DNA from: Cherax quadricarinatus
Taxonomy: Eukaryota; Arthropoda; Malacostraca; Decapoda; Parastacidae
Reading direction: 5' to 3'
Length of the DNA: 64,000 bases
Assembly (NCBI RefSeq): GCF_038502225.1
Contig: NC_091369.1
Span: 2,753,300 to 2,817,299 of the forward strand
Part shown: positions 47,405 through 58,706 of the stretch, piece after piece
Numbering within the stretch: position 1 is the stretch's first letter
Layout: each line of letters begins with the position of its first letter
The notes under the pieces: generated by a model
Databases searched by the model: none
The model's input: the letters and a program-made list of their open reading frames with translations, nothing else
What the model was told of the DNA's origin: nothing
Position numbers and translations under genes: made by a program

Positions 47405-49430
47405 GAAGTACCTAACCAGTAACCAACCTAACACAGTACCTAACCAGTAACCAACCTAACACAGTACCTAACCAGTAACCAAGCTAACACAGTACCTAAC
47501 CAGTAACCAACCTAACACAGTACCTAACCAGTAACCAAGCTAACACAGTACCTAACCAGTAACCAACCTAACACAGTACCTAACCAGTAACCAACCTAAC
47601 ACAGTACCTAACCAGTAACCAAGCTAACACAGTACCTAACCAGTAATTAACCTAACACAGTACCTAACCAGTAACCAAGCTAACACAGTACCTAACCAGT
47701 AACCAACCTAACACAGTACCTAACCAGTAACCAACCTAACACAGTACCTAACCAGTAACCAAGCTAACACAGTACCTAACCAGTAACCAACCTAACACAG
47801 TACCTAACCAGTAACCAAGCTAACACAGTACCTAACCAGTAACCAAGCTAACACAGTACCTAACCAGTAACCAACCTAACACAGTACCTAACCAGTAACC
47901 AAGCTAACACAGTACCTAACCAGTAACCAACCTAACACAGTACCTAACCAGTAACCAACCTAACACAGTACCTAACCAGTAACCAACCTAACACAGTACC
48001 TAACCAGTAACCAACCTAACACAGTACCTAACCAGTAACCAAGCTAACACAGTACCTAACCAGTAACCAACCTAACACAGTACCTAACCAGTAACCAACC
48101 TAACACAGTACCTAACCAGTAACCAACCTAACACAGTACCTAACCAGTAACCAAGCTAACACAGTACCTAACCAGTAACCAACCTAACACAGTACCTAAC
48201 CAGTAACCAACCTAACACAGTACCTAACCAGTAACCAACCTAACACAGTACCTAACCAGTAACCAAGCTAACACAGTACCTAACCAGTAACCAACCTAAC
48301 ACAGTACCTAACCAGTAACCAACCTAACACAGTACCTAACCAGTAACCAACCTAACACAGTACCTAACCAGTAACCAACCTAACACAGTACCTAACCAGT
48401 AACCAACCTAACACAGTACCTAACCAGTAACCAACCTAACACAGTACCTAACCAGTAACCAACCTAACACAGTACCTAACCAGTAACCAAGCTAACACAG
48501 TACCTAACCAGTAACCAACCTAACACAGTACCTAACCAGTAACCAACCTAACACAGTACCTAACCAGTAACCAAGCTAACACAGTACCTAACCAGTAACC
48601 AACCTAACACAGTACCTAACCAGTAACCAAGCTAACACAGTACCTAACCAGTAACCAACCTAACACAGTACCTAACCAGTAACCAAGCTAACACAGTACC
48701 TAACCAGTAACCAAGCTAACACAGTACCTAACCAGTAACCAGTACCGTAACCAGTAACCAACCTAACACAGTACCTAACCAGTAACCAACCTAACACAGT
48801 ACCTAACCAGTAACCAACCTAACACAGTACCTAACCAGTAACCAACCTAACACAGTACCTAACCAGTAACCAAGCTAACACAGTACCTAACCAGTAACCA
48901 ACCTAACACAGTACCTAACCAGTAACCAACCTAACACAGTACCTAACCAGTAACCAAGCTAACACAGTACCTAACCAGTAACCAACCTAACACAGTACCT
49001 AACCAGTAACCAACCTAACACAGTACCTAACCAGTAACCAACCTAACACAGTACCTAACCAGTAACCAACCTAACACAGTACCTAACCAGTAACCAACCT
49101 AACACAGTACCTAACCAGTAACCAACCTAACACAGTACCTAACCAGTAACCAACCTAACACAGTACCTAACCAGTAACCAACCTAACACAGTACCTAACC
49201 AGTAACCAACCTAACACAGTACCTAACCAGTAACCAAGCTAACACAGTACCTAACCAGTAACCAACCTAACACAGTACCTAACCAGTAACCAACCTAACA
49301 CAGTACCTAACCAGTAACCAAGCTAACACAGTACCTAACCAGTAACCAACCTAACACAGTACCTAACCAGTAACCAAGCTAACACAGTACCTAACCAGTA
49401 ACCAACCTAACACAGTACCTAACGAGCGAC
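47405..49430. repeat. 28-bp minisatellite, about 72 copies
   Basis: Unit CCTAACCAGTAACCAACCTA followed by ACACAGTA, with an AAGCTA variant interspersed. The unit holds two CCTAA motifs. A register break lies near 48735. Confidence 0.98.
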
Positions 49431-49591
49431 CAACCCAGCACAACGCCAGCACAACATCAGGAATCCTTATGTATCCGCTGAAGAGGACCCCAGAAGATGA
49501 CCAAAATATACAGACCAATTAGGTTTCTGAGTGTCTGTCTCCTTGTGAGTTAGTGAGCTCAGGAAATCGTAATGACTTGATTGCAAACAAA

Positions 49592-49708
49592 CCATACCAC
49601 GGGCGGGGTTAGAACCCGCGATCAGAGAGTCATAAAACTCCAGACCGACGCGTTAGCCACCGGGTTTCATGACTCTGGTCGCGAGTTCTAACCCCGCCCG
49701 TGGTATGG
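49592..49708. mobile_element. Two tRNA-like SINE heads in inverted orientation
   Basis: Left arm 49592-49638 and right arm 49664-49708 are inverted copies with a 25-bp spacer. Both contain CCCGCCCGTGGTATGG and a B-box-like GTTCTAACCCC. Minus-strand sequence beyond the left arm (TTTGTTTGCAATC) continues as in the SINE at 10.9 kb. Confidence 0.78.
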
Positions 49709-49719
49709 TGAGTTATTAG

Positions 49720-50305
49720 GCTGTTATACTGCAGGAATGATAACAGGAATAAAAGACAGATAAAACAAATACTAACTTTATTGAGAGATACTACAATTAT
49801 ATGATGTTTTAGCAGATAACTCACTACTAATTATCCAAGGGAACAAATTATCCGGAGGAGCAAATTATATATACTGAGAGGTGTGTATGTTTCTCAGTGT
49901 ATATACACTGATAGTTTGCGTTAATCAGTATTTTATGTGTTAAAGTATTCTTGACTGGTGGTGAACAGGTGACATGCAGCCTTAATGACCCTCGTGTGGT
50001 AGATAGACTTGAAACTCCCATTAACCAACCAACGTAATGAAAAGAAATGAAAAAAGTAGTAGCATAGTAGTAGTAGTAATGGTAGTAGTGGTTATAGTAG
50101 TAGTAGTGGTAGTAGTAGCAGTGGTAGTTATAGTAGTAGTTGTTGTAGTAGCAGTAGGTTTACAGGGCAGTAAGTATAAGGGGACTAATACCCAGGTACC
50201 TGTTTACTACCAGGTGCACAGGGCAGTAGGTGTAAGGGAAGTACTACCCAGGTACCTATTTACTACTAGGTGCACAGGGCAGTAGGTGTCAGGAAGCTCT
50301 ACCAT
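49720..50305. other. No gene; TAG-rich tract and duplicated SINE body
   Basis: AGT/TAG-rich tract at 50057-50150. At 50185-50295 ACCCAGGTACCTGTTTACTA and GCACAGGGCAGTAGGTGTAA occur twice in tandem, matching the SINE body (minus orientation). Confidence 0.55.
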
Positions 50306-50309
50306 GACA

Positions 50310-52346
50310 CTAGAAGCCTATGGTTCCACCAGCTTGGTGTGGTAGGTTCAGAATGGGGATTTGCAGTGGTAGGTGGTAATAGGTCTGTCTGCCACCTAGT
50401 CCGGTCCCAGATCCTGGTAAGACCAGGGTGGAGAAGGGGTTGAAGGGGGTGACCAGGGGTGAGGACCCCCCCAGACCAGTTAGGTCTTCCTGCGGGGGTA
50501 GGACTTGAGGTCCCAGGTTGTATATTGGCAAATCAAGCGGCGGTGCCACCTTCAGTGTGGGGGTGACAGTTCCCTCATCTGACAGATCTGGGAAGCTGTG
50601 TTTGGTGTTGAGAGGTGCTGCTGGGAGTCTTGAGGCTAGGGACGAGCTTCCTAGATGTCCTGGAGGCTGGAGAGGGCCTCCTAGGGGAGCTTTGTCTCCT
50701 AGGGATGAGGTAGAGGCTGATGGGTGAGGTGCTGGAGGAGGAGACTTGATCGAAGTGCTGGAAAAAGAGGATTTACCTAGTGGTGTAGCCTGGGTTTCCC
50801 TCGGGTGGGATTTAAACCCTGTATGAGGGCTAGGGGAGACTGGGGGCTGGGGTTTCCGTGTAGAAAGGTTAATAGGTTGACTTTGGTGGGGGGTTTTACC
50901 AGTTGGGCCTGGGGGGTGGTGCGCTGGGGATCGTACAGGAGTTACATTCGAGGGGATTTGTCTATTGGGGACGTTAGGACTTAGAGGACTTAAGGATTCA
51001 TCCTTTTGAGGCTTCCCTGGTTGGCCAGTTGCCTTGCTGACAGCAGGATTACTTTGGAAGGCTGGACCGGGGGATTTACCGGAGAACTGAGGAGATTTGT
51101 GACCTGGGAACGCAGGGGGAACCTTGCGTTCAGGGATTTCACCGATAGGAATTAGCCTGGGGAGGGAGCCATCTGGCTCTGTCCCTCCCGAGGGAGGAAG
51201 GAGGGGAATGAACCCCTCAGAATCCCCAGAAAGGTTGTTAGTCCCCGGAGGCTTCCCCAGGTGGGTGTCGTCCAAGTCTGGACCCACCTCCAGCAACTTA
51301 AAAGGCTCCACCTTGCCGATTTTTGGCACCTCGAAAGGAGAGACCTGCTTGACTGGCGGCAGTTTCGAGGGCAGGAAAGGCTCTTCCAGGAGCGATGGGA
51401 ATTCCTTTGTCTCTCTGCTGTCTTTAGTCCCGCCGCTAGCCGGCCTTCCCAGCGGCGCTGTCGGCGTCGCCGGTTGAACGATTTCCAGCGTTGTTTTGAC
51501 AGCGTTCTTGCGTGTTCTTGATGCTTGGAGAACAACGCTGGAGGTGGAGGTCACTTGAGGTTTCTTGTTCTCCTCGCTAGGTGCTTGGAGAACACCGCTG
51601 GAGGCGGAGGTCACTGGAGGTTGCTTGTTCTCCTCCCCAGAGCCTTGGAGAACACTGCTGGAGCTGGGAATCACTGGAGGCCTCTTTTTTTCTTCGACAG
51701 GTACTTGCAGAGAACCAAGGGACGCAGAGGAAGCCTCTGCCTCCAGGGGTTCCTTCTGCTGTGGGAGTACCTGGCTCTGTCGGCTTCCATTCTGTTCTGG
51801 ACGTCCCTGGATCTGCCTTCGTCCTTGCTGCTGTGGGAGTCCCTGGATCTGTCTGCGTCCCTTCTGCTGTGGGAGTCCCTGACTTTGTTTGCTTCCCTTC
51901 TGCTGTGGGAGTCCCTGGCTCTGTCTGCTTCCATTCTGTTCTGGACGTCCCTGGATCTGCATTCGTCCTTGCTGCTGTGGGCGTTCCTGGTTCTGTCTGC
52001 GTCCCTTCTGCTGTGGAAGTCCTTGGACCTGTCTGCATCCCTTCTGCTGTGGGAGTCCCTGGCTCTGTCTGCTTCCCTGCTGCTGTAGATGCCCCTCCTG
52101 CTGCGGGCGTTCCTGTTGTTGCTGTAGAGGTCCCTGCTTCTGTAGACGTCCTTGTTGCTGTAGATGTCCCTGAACCTGTGGACGCACCTGGACCTGAGGA
52201 CGTCCATCCTGTTTTGGACACCCTTTCTGCTGTGGTTGCCCCTCTTGCTGAAGACGTCCCTCTTGCAGTGGATGCCCTTCCTGCTGTGGGCGTTCCTGGG
52301 GCAGGAGGACGTCTGAGAGAGGTGGACGCCGTCTCGCGCTCCGTTC
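50310..52346 (-). CDS. Gln-rich then Pro-rich low-complexity protein, probably the last exon of a host gene
   Basis: The longest non-array open frame that is not an RT, about 678 codons. I take 52346 as exon start because the bases before it (TGTGTTTATGTCTCAG) form a good acceptor in frame; the ATG just upstream would lie in the intron. The first roughly 205 residues are imperfect repeats of the type LPQQKGRRQIQG. Then come three tandem blocks of about 22 residues (EEKKRPPVIPSSSSVLQ, EENKQPPVTSASSGVLQ, EENKKPQVTSTSSVVLQ). The rest is Pro/Ser/Gly-rich without tandem structure and ends in a more complex, hydrophobic tail (YYHLPLQIPILNL, then HQAGGTIGF). No membrane segment, enzyme motif or known domain is seen. 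An extracellular matrix, cuticle or silk-like role would fit the composition but is a guess. The upstream intron carries a 25-bp array. Earlier exons are not identified. Confidence 0.6.
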   Translation of the reverse strand, partial: ERSARRRPPLSDVLLPQERPQQEGHPLQEGRLQQEGQPQQKGCPKQDGRPQVQVRPQVQGHLQQQGRLQKQGPLQQQQERPQQEGHLQQQGSRQSQGLPQQKGCRQVQGLPQQKGRRQNQERPQQQGRMQIQGRPEQNGSRQSQGLPQQKGSKQSQGLPQQKGRRQIQGLPQQQGRRQIQGRPEQNGSRQSQVLPQQKEPLEAEASSASLGSLQVPVEEKKRPPVIPSSSSVLQGSGEENKQPPVTSASSGVLQAPSEENKKPQVTSTSSVVLQASRTRKNAVKTTLEIVQPATPTAPLGRPASGGTKDSRETKEFPSLLEEPFLPSKLPPVKQVSPFEVPKIGKVEPFKLLEVGPDLDDTHLGKPPGTNNLSGDSEGFIPLLPPSGGTEPDGSLPRLIPIGEIPERKVPPAFPGHKSPQFSGKSPGPAFQSNPAVSKATGQPGKPQKDESLSPLSPNVPNRQIPSNVTPVRSPAHHPPGPTGKTPHQSQPINLSTRKPQPPVSPSPHTGFKSHPRETQATPLGKSSFSSTSIKSPPPAPHPSASTSSLGDKAPLGGPLQPPGHLGSSSLASRLPAAPLNTKHSFPDLSDEGTVTPTLKVAPPLDLPIYNLGPQVLPPQEDLTGLGGSSPLVTPFNPFSTLVLPGSGTGLGGRQTYYHLPLQIPILNLPHQAGGTIGF

Positions 52347-52399
52347 CTGAGACATAAACACACAGATATTTCTTAGTAATGAGAAATATGATTCCAGTA

Positions 52400-52880
52400 T
52401 CGGTACAGTAGTGTTACTACCATAGTGTTATGGTAGTGTTACTACCATAGTGTTATGATAGTGTTACTACCATAGTGTTATGGTAGTGTTACTACCATAG
52501 TGTTATGGTAGTGTTACTATCATAGTGTTATGGTAGTGTTACTACCATAGTGTTATGGTAGTGTTACTACCATAGTGTTATGGTAGTGTTACTACCATAG
52601 TGTTATGGTAGTGTTACTACTATAGTGTTATGGTAGTGTTACTACCATAGTGTTATGGTAGTGTTACTATCATAGTGTTATGGTAGTGTTACTACTATAG
52701 TGTTATGGTAGTGTTACTACCATAGTGTTATGGTAGTGTTACTACCATAGTGTTATGGTAGTGTTACTACTATAGTGTTATGGTAGTGTTACTACCATAG
52801 TGTTATGGTAGTGTTACTACCATAGTGTTATGGTAGTGTTACTACCATAGTGTTATGGTAGTGTTACTACCATAGTGTTT
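52400..52880. repeat. 25-bp minisatellite, about 19 copies
   Basis: Unit ACTACCATAGTGTTATGGTA plus GTGTT, nearly perfect, lying just upstream of the Gln/Pro-rich exon. Confidence 0.97.
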
Positions 52881-53128
52881 ACATATTGTTCTGTGTTCCA
52901 AGTTAGTTCCTCTCAACCCTTGTACTAACGTTCCCTTGTTCCCCGCTGTCACTAGGTGTTCAGTCCCAGGTGTTCCAGTGTTCAGCTGAGTCTTTGTAGT
53001 GAAGGTGGTCGGGTAAGAGAGGTGTGGGGAGTGGCCTGGAAACCTTGAATGGAAGCTTGATGTCAAGCCTCGTAGACGCCATTGTCTTAACACCTCTTTG
53101 AATATTTGCTGGAGCCTACATGAAGCCT
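52881..53128 (-). other. Unique segment with a short ATG frame of unknown status
   Basis: A 39-codon minus frame starts at about 53084 (MASTRLDIKLPFKVSRPLP). It has no signal peptide or known domain and could be chance; it might belong to the neighbouring minus-strand gene. Confidence 0.2.
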
Positions 53129-53150
53129 GTGTGTGTGTGTGTGTGTGTGT

Positions 53151-53406
53151 GTACTCACCTAATTGTACTCACCTAATTGTGGTTGCAGGGGTCGAGACTC
53201 AGCTCCTGGCCCCGCCTCTTCACTGATCGCTACTGGATCCTCTCTCTCTCTGCTTCCTGAGCTTTGTCATACCTCTTCTTAAAACTATGTATGGTTCCTG
53301 CCTCCACTACTTCACTTGCTAGGCTATTCCACTTGCTGACAACTCTATGACTGAAGAAATACTTCCTAACGTCCCTGTGACTCGTCTGAGTCTTCAGATT
53401 CCAGTT
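53151..53406 (-). mobile_element. 256-bp 3' fragment of the AC-associated retroelement, nearly identical to the 15.8 kb copy
   Basis: It covers the RT C-terminus ([20 protein letters not shown] and on), the TAG stop, the 3' UTR and both AATTAGGTGAGTAC tail units. Compared base by base with 16761-17016 there is one difference in 256. Flanks are GT at 53129-53152 and GT at 53405-53418, so it too sits inside a GT/AC tract. Confidence 0.92.
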
Positions 53407-53419
53407 GTGTGTGTGTGTA

Positions 53420-54245
53420 TTACCTGGTAGATGAACGGAGTGTCTAAGGACCCTTGTGTCTCAGGTGATACACATCCAGCCATGACTGTAAAGAGAGAGG
53501 GTATAGTTTAATAAGTGGTCACGTAAATACACACATACATCTTGTATAGTTCAAGAGTGTATAGGTGAGTTAGATGTTCAAGGTCATATGCACAGAGAGG
53601 TGGCTAGCTCTCAATGTATATACACTGAGAGGACACATAGTGACGTCAGGTGTGGCATCAATGGCCCTCTAGCAAAGATTACAGGTGGTGATGGTCATCT
53701 CTCAAAGTGATGTTGGTAGCCCAGCCTCAACCTGGAACTAGTAACATCCAGGAGTCTGATGATGATACTGGATGTACTGTAGACATGTGGCTCCTTCTGC
53801 ATGATAGAATGATGAGTGGACTGACTGGTGTCAGTCTCCCTCAGTCTCAATTCAATGAATTTCAACACTGGACCAATGGATAACACACTAGTCCAGTGAT
53901 TAACACACTGGTCCAGTGTGTTAACACACTGGTCCACTGTGATTGTTGACTGGATCTCAGACTGAAATTGACCCGATGCCTTTCAGAGTGTCCCAGCTGC
54001 ACAACTCATAGATATTAAAGAGAACAAGAGAGGGGAGAAAGTGCTGAGGGCGTAGTGAGAGGGGAGAAAGGAGTGAGAGTGCAGTGAGAGGGCTCTCTCA
54101 AGAGACAGCCTCGGTAAAAAAAATAGAATCAATAGCACAATGACAGACCACAGGAGAAAGCTGGCCACACCTTTTTTCTTCCTTTATAAAACGAGAGGTC
54201 ACCCTCTCACCCCTCTCTCCCCTCCCTTCCCCTCTCTCCCCTCCC
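53420..54245. other. No gene recognised
   Basis: Includes a short ACTGGTCCAGTG repetition near 53875-53940 and CCTCTCCCCTCCC runs near 54205-54255. Confidence 0.5.
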
Positions 54246-54250
54246 TTCCC

Positions 54251-54445
54251 CTCTCCCCCACTATCATTATCATTATTATCATCATCGTTATCATTATCAT
54301 TATTATCATCACTTTTACACTGACGCTGTTTATTAGGTCCCTCCCCCCAGGATGCCGCCCACGACATCCCACTAGCACCCAGATACCTAATTACTTCCAG
54401 ATGAACAGGGGTCAGCAAGTGCTATCAGGAACCGCTGTAAATCCA
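54251..54445 (-). mobile_element. SINE body fragment with ATC/ATT tail
   Basis: ATT/ATC-rich tract at 54258-54310, then TCCCCCCAGGATGCCGCCCA and GCACCCAGATACCTAATTAC, matching the body of the SINEs at 20.0 and 60.5 kb. Confidence 0.6.
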
Positions 54446-54494
54446 TAGCCCATTTACGGCCCACTTTGTAAATGTAAACAGGATCAAGACTTCT

Positions 54495-54800
54495 CTAGCA
54501 GCCAGCTTTAAGCTGGTTTACAAGCTTAAAGTAAGATTTAAACTGATTTACAAGCTTAAAGTCAGCTTTAAACTGGTTTACAAGCTTAAAGTCAGCTTTA
54601 AGCTGGTTTACAAGCTTAAAGTAAGTTTTAAGCTGGTTTACAAGCTTAAAGTCAGCTTTAAGCTGGTTTACAAGCTTAAAGTCAGCTTTAAACTGGTTTA
54701 CAAGCTTAAAGTAAGCTTTAAGTTGGGTTATAAGCTTAAAGTCAGCTTTAAACTGGTTTACAAGCTTAAAGTCAGCTTTAAGCTGGTTTACAAGCTTAAA
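54495..54800. repeat. 30-bp minisatellite, about 10 copies
   Basis: Unit AGCTGGTTTACAAGCTTAAA followed by GTCAGCTTTA. It contains the dyads AAGCTT and TTTAAGC. The minus frame (FKLVNQLKAD type) continues from the segment at 54800-55035. Confidence 0.95.
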
Positions 54801-55035
54801 ACTGGCTGCCTGGAGTGCAGATACTTCCGACAGCTTGACAATGGGGGAGAGAAGAGCCCAGAGATTCCAGCTCATGGGCCAGCAGCTCTAACTTAGTTTC
54901 ACCGTCTTGACCACGAAGGTCACAATAAGATACCCACCATCCAAGTACTAAATCTGGTTGATTAATGGGGGGTTGAAGTCTATCTGCTACACGACAGTCA
55001 TCAAAGCTGCATGTCACCTGTTCACCACCAGTCAA
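54800..55035 (-). other. Possible decayed protein-coding fragment of unknown origin
   Basis: A minus frame reads CSFDDCRVADRLQPPINQPD, then LVLGWWVSYCDLRGQDGETK and LELLAHELESLG, with ordinary amino-acid composition. After one frame change it could continue as LLSPIVKLSEVSALQAASFK into the array. It could be a remnant of a mobile element or an exon. I do not recognise the family. Confidence 0.3.
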
Positions 55036-55112
55036 GAATACTTTAATACCTAAAAATGGTGATTAATGTACACTATCAGTGTATATACACTGAGAGACAT
55101 ATACATCTCTCA

Positions 55113-55390
<278 letters not shown>

Positions 55391-55489
55391 GCTCACTCTA
55401 CCTATCAATCCTACGACCAAAGCCTCCCACATCATCTCTTTATCTGTTCCAGACCTGTTGACAGTTCTAGGGGTAGTTCACCCCTCCCT

Positions 55490-56050
55490 TCTCCTCTCTC
55501 CCCCGTAGCACGGTCCTAGACCAGACCTCCCTCCCCCGTACATCGGTCCAAGACCAGACCTCCCTCCCCTGTACCTCGGTCCTAGACCAAACCTCCAGGT
55601 TAAATGAGGCATCAAAGTGATGCCTCGCGAAGCGAGTCCTGGACCAGCTGCCGCCATTTTCTGCGTATATTCGCCCTCTAGCGACAACATGAGTATGATG
55701 CAACATGGTTATGAGACAACGTGAGTATGAGGCAACATGGGTGTGAAGGAGTATGGGTATGAGGCAACATGAATATGAGGCAACATGGGTATGAGGGAAC
55801 ATGTATATGAGGCTACATGGGTATGAAGTAATATGGGTATGAGGGAACATGGGTATGAGGCAACTTGAGTATGAGACAACCTGGGTATGTTGGTCCCAGA
55901 CCAGAACCACCAGCTAGTTCTTTCACCAGCTGTTAGTCTCAGATCAAAACCACCAGCTGGTCCATCCACCAACTGTTGGTCCCAGCCCAGTACCACCAGC
56001 TGGTCCATCCACCAGCTTGTCCATGCATCAGCTGTTAGTCCCAGACCCTT
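55490..56050. repeat. Three short degenerate arrays
   Basis: CCAGACCTCCCTCCCCCGTA units (55500-55600), ATGGGTATGAGGCAAC-type units of about 20 bp (55690-55890), and GTCCCAGACCAG/CCACCAGCTGGTCC units (55890-56050). Confidence 0.85.
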
Positions 56051-56054
56051 GATT

Positions 56055-56800
56055 ACCAGGTCTTAAAAAACATTAATGACCTTAATTATCATTGGTAACG
56101 TTAATAAACATACAGTGTATAGCGGATATATAAGAAGTGATATTCCTCACAAGGACTTACTTGTTAAAGAGACCAGAGCGAGAAGCCAGGTCCTGGATTC
56201 GAAGGTCCTGGATTTGGAGGTCCTGGGTTTTGAGGTCCTCAGTTCGGAGGTCGTTCTTCGGCGGCTGGCTGGCGCCATTCTCTACTTCGTGGGGTACTTC
56301 GATGTTCCTTGATGCTTCTTTAAGCTTCTGTTGTTGCTTCTTGGATGGTTTCTGCGGCTAATTGAAGTTCCTTGTTGTCCTGTTGCTGTTCCTTGATGCG
56401 CCAGGATGTTTCCGCAACTTGAAGCTCTGTGATTATTCCCGTTTCCGTTAAATGGTTTCCTGTTGTACAGTCTGTTAATTAATGCTTATGTTTGTTCAAA
56501 ATTATTCAGCATTTACTAAATACTAGTAGGCCTACTGTGGTGGTGATGGAAGGAACGTTAGATATAGCTACACTGTTGATGGTGACGTAGTTTTTCACTG
56601 TTGGTACATGTGGCACTGTTGGAAGTCTTTAGTACTTTAGCCTGGCACTGTTACTGTGGGTTGGCACTGCTACTGTGAGTCCTTGCAGGGGCAGTACCAC
56701 AGAGAGAGCAGTGCTGGTGGTCAGACCAGCAGTGTGACTGGAACTGCTCTGTTCACTGTTCACTGTCTGTCTTGCCTCACACCTCTCTCATTGTCCACCC
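56055..56800. other. No gene recognised
   Basis: A short GAGGTCCTGG repetition lies near 56200-56250. Otherwise unique, with no supported exon. Confidence 0.5.
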
Positions 56801-56802
56801 CA

Positions 56803-57050
56803 CTTAACCCACTACCACCCCCATTAACCCACTACTACCCCCCATTAACCCATTACTACCCCCATTAACCCACTACCACCCCCATTAACCCACTACCACC
56901 CCCATTAACCCACTACAATCCTCATTAACCCACTACCACCCCCATTAAACCACTATCACCCTATTAACTCACTACTGCCCCCATCAACCCACTACCACCC
57001 CATTAACCCACTACTACCCCCATTAACCCACTACTACACCCATTAATCCA
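56803..57050. repeat. 19-bp minisatellite, left part
   Basis: Unit CCCATTAACCCACTACTAC with ACCACC variants. The same array continues at 58707 beyond the inserted retroelement. Confidence 0.95.
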
Positions 57051-58670
57051 CAGGCGATAAATGACATGCCCATGCACTCTGCCCCAGGGCCAGACTCATG
57101 GAACTCTGTGTTCATCAAGAACTGCAAGAAGCCCCTATCACGAGCCTTTTCCATCCTATGGAGAGGGAGCATGGACACGGGGGTCGTCCCTCAGTTACTA
57201 AAAACAACAGACATAGCCCCACTCCACAAAGGGGGCAGTAAAGCAACAGCAAAGAACTACAGACCAATAGCACTAACATCCCATATCATAAAAATCTTTG
57301 AAAGGGTCCTAAGAAGCAAGATCACCACCCATCTAGAAACCCATCAGTTACACAACCCAGGGCAACATGGGTTTAGAACAGGTCGCTCCTGTCTGTCTCA
57401 ACTACTGGATCACTACGACAAGGTCCTAAATGCACTAGAAGACAAAAAGAATGCAGATGTAATATATACAGACTTTGCAAAAGCCTTCGACAAGTGTGAC
57501 CATGGCGTAATAGCGCACAAAATGCGCGCTAAAGGAATAACAGGAAAAGTTGGTCGATGGATCTATAATTTCCTCACTAACAGAACACAGAGAGTAGTCG
57601 TCAACAGAGTAAAGTCCGAGGCAGCTACGGTGAAAAGCTCTGTTCCACAAGGCACAGTACTAGCTCCCATCTTGTTCCTCATCCTCATATCCGACATAGA
57701 CAAGGATGTCAGCCACAGCACCGTGTCTTCCTTTGCAGATGACACCCGAATCTGCATGACAGTGTCTTCCATTGCAGACACTGCAAGGCTCCAGGCGGAC
57801 ATCAACCAAATCTTTCAGTGGGCTGCAGAAAACAATATGAAGTTCAACGATGAGAAATTTCAATTACTCAGATATGGTAAACATGAGGAAATTAAATCTT
57901 CATCAGAGTACAAAACAAATTCTGGCCACAAAATAGAGCGAAACACCAACGTCAAAGACCTGGGAGTGATTATGTCGGAGGATCTCACCTTCAAGGACCA
58001 TAACATTGTATCAATCGCATCTGCTAGAAAAATGACAGGATGGATAATGAGAACCTTCAAAACTAGGGAGGCCAAGCCCATGATGACACTCTTCAGGTCA
58101 CTTGTTCTATCTAGGCTGGAATATTGCTGCACTCTAACAGCACCTTTCAAGGCAGGTGAAATTGCCGACCTAGAAAATGTACAGAGAACTTTCACGGCGC
58201 GCATAACGGAGATAAAACACCTCAATTACTGGGAGCGCTTGAGGTTTCTAAACCTGTATTCCCTGGAACGCAGGAGGGAGAGATACATGATTATATACAC
58301 CTGGAAAATCCTAGAGGGACTAGTACCGAACTTGCACACGAAAATCACTCACTACGAAAGCAAAAGACTTGGCAGACGATGCACCATCCCCCCAATGAAA
58401 AGCAGGGGTGTCACTAGCACGTTAAGAGACCATACAATAAGTGTCAGGGGACCGAGACTGTTCAACTGCCTCCCAGCACACATAAGGGGGATTACCAACA
58501 GACCCCTGGCAGTCTTCAAGCTGGCACTGGACAAGCACCTAAAGGCAGTTCCTGATCAGCCGGGCTGTGGCTCGTACGTTGGTTTGCGTGCAGCCAGCAG
58601 CAACAGCCTGGTTGATCAGGCGCTGATCCACCAGGAGGCCTGGTCACAGACCGGGCCGCGGGGGCGTTGA
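57051..58670 (+). CDS. Reverse transcriptase of a second non-LTR family, open frame with intact FADD
   Basis: Open frame of about 540 codons entered from the array (QAINDMPMHSAPGPDSWNS). Whether translation ever starts at the internal ATG (57066) is unknown. RT motifs in order: APLHKGG, NYRPIALTS, QHGFRTGRSCLSQLLDHYD, YTDFAKAFDKCDHGV, SSVPQGTVLAPILFLILISD and SSFADDTRIC (FADD at 57732-57743). Then come NDEKFQLLRYGKH, VKDLGVIMSEDLTF, LSRLEYCCTL and a C-terminus ending in SLVDQALIHQEAWSQTGPRG with a TGA stop. Endonuclease and ORF1 are missing by 5' truncation. The GVPQGS equivalent is SVPQGT. The group is Jockey/CR1-like but clearly distinct from the AC-associated family. The absence of stops argues for recent insertion. 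Confidence 0.9.
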   Translation, partial: QAINDMPMHSAPGPDSWNSVFIKNCKKPLSRAFSILWRGSMDTGVVPQLLKTTDIAPLHKGGSKATAKNYRPIALTSHIIKIFERVLRSKITTHLETHQLHNPGQHGFRTGRSCLSQLLDHYDKVLNALEDKKNADVIYTDFAKAFDKCDHGVIAHKMRAKGITGKVGRWIYNFLTNRTQRVVVNRVKSEAATVKSSVPQGTVLAPILFLILISDIDKDVSHSTVSSFADDTRICMTVSSIADTARLQADINQIFQWAAENNMKFNDEKFQLLRYGKHEEIKSSSEYKTNSGHKIERNTNVKDLGVIMSEDLTFKDHNIVSIASARKMTGWIMRTFKTREAKPMMTLFRSLVLSRLEYCCTLTAPFKAGEIADLENVQRTFTARITEIKHLNYWERLRFLNLYSLERRRERYMIIYTWKILEGLVPNLHTKITHYESKRLGRRCTIPPMKSRGVTSTLRDHTISVRGPRLFNCLPAHIRGITNRPLAVFKLALDKHLKAVPDQPGCGSYVGLRAASSNSLVDQALIHQEAWSQTGPRGR

Positions 58671-58706
58671 CCCCCGAAACTCTCTCCAGGTAAACTCCAG
58701 GTAAAC
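57051..58706 (+). mobile_element. 5'-truncated non-LTR element inserted in the 19-bp array
   Basis: Starts abruptly after CATTAATCCA. Ends with GTTGACCCCCGAAACTCTCT and two CCAGGTAAACT units, directly followed by CCCCCCATTAACCCACTAC. Confidence 0.88.

Noticed and set aside
47405..49430. 28-bp repeats with CCTAA as a possible telomere
   Set aside because: The unit is a fixed 28-mer with only two CCTAA motifs, not a (CCTAA)n tract, and it is internal to the window.
54140..54448. Plus-strand frame rich in Ile/Thr
   Set aside because: Made of a CT-rich tract and an ATT/ATC tract that belongs to a SINE tail.
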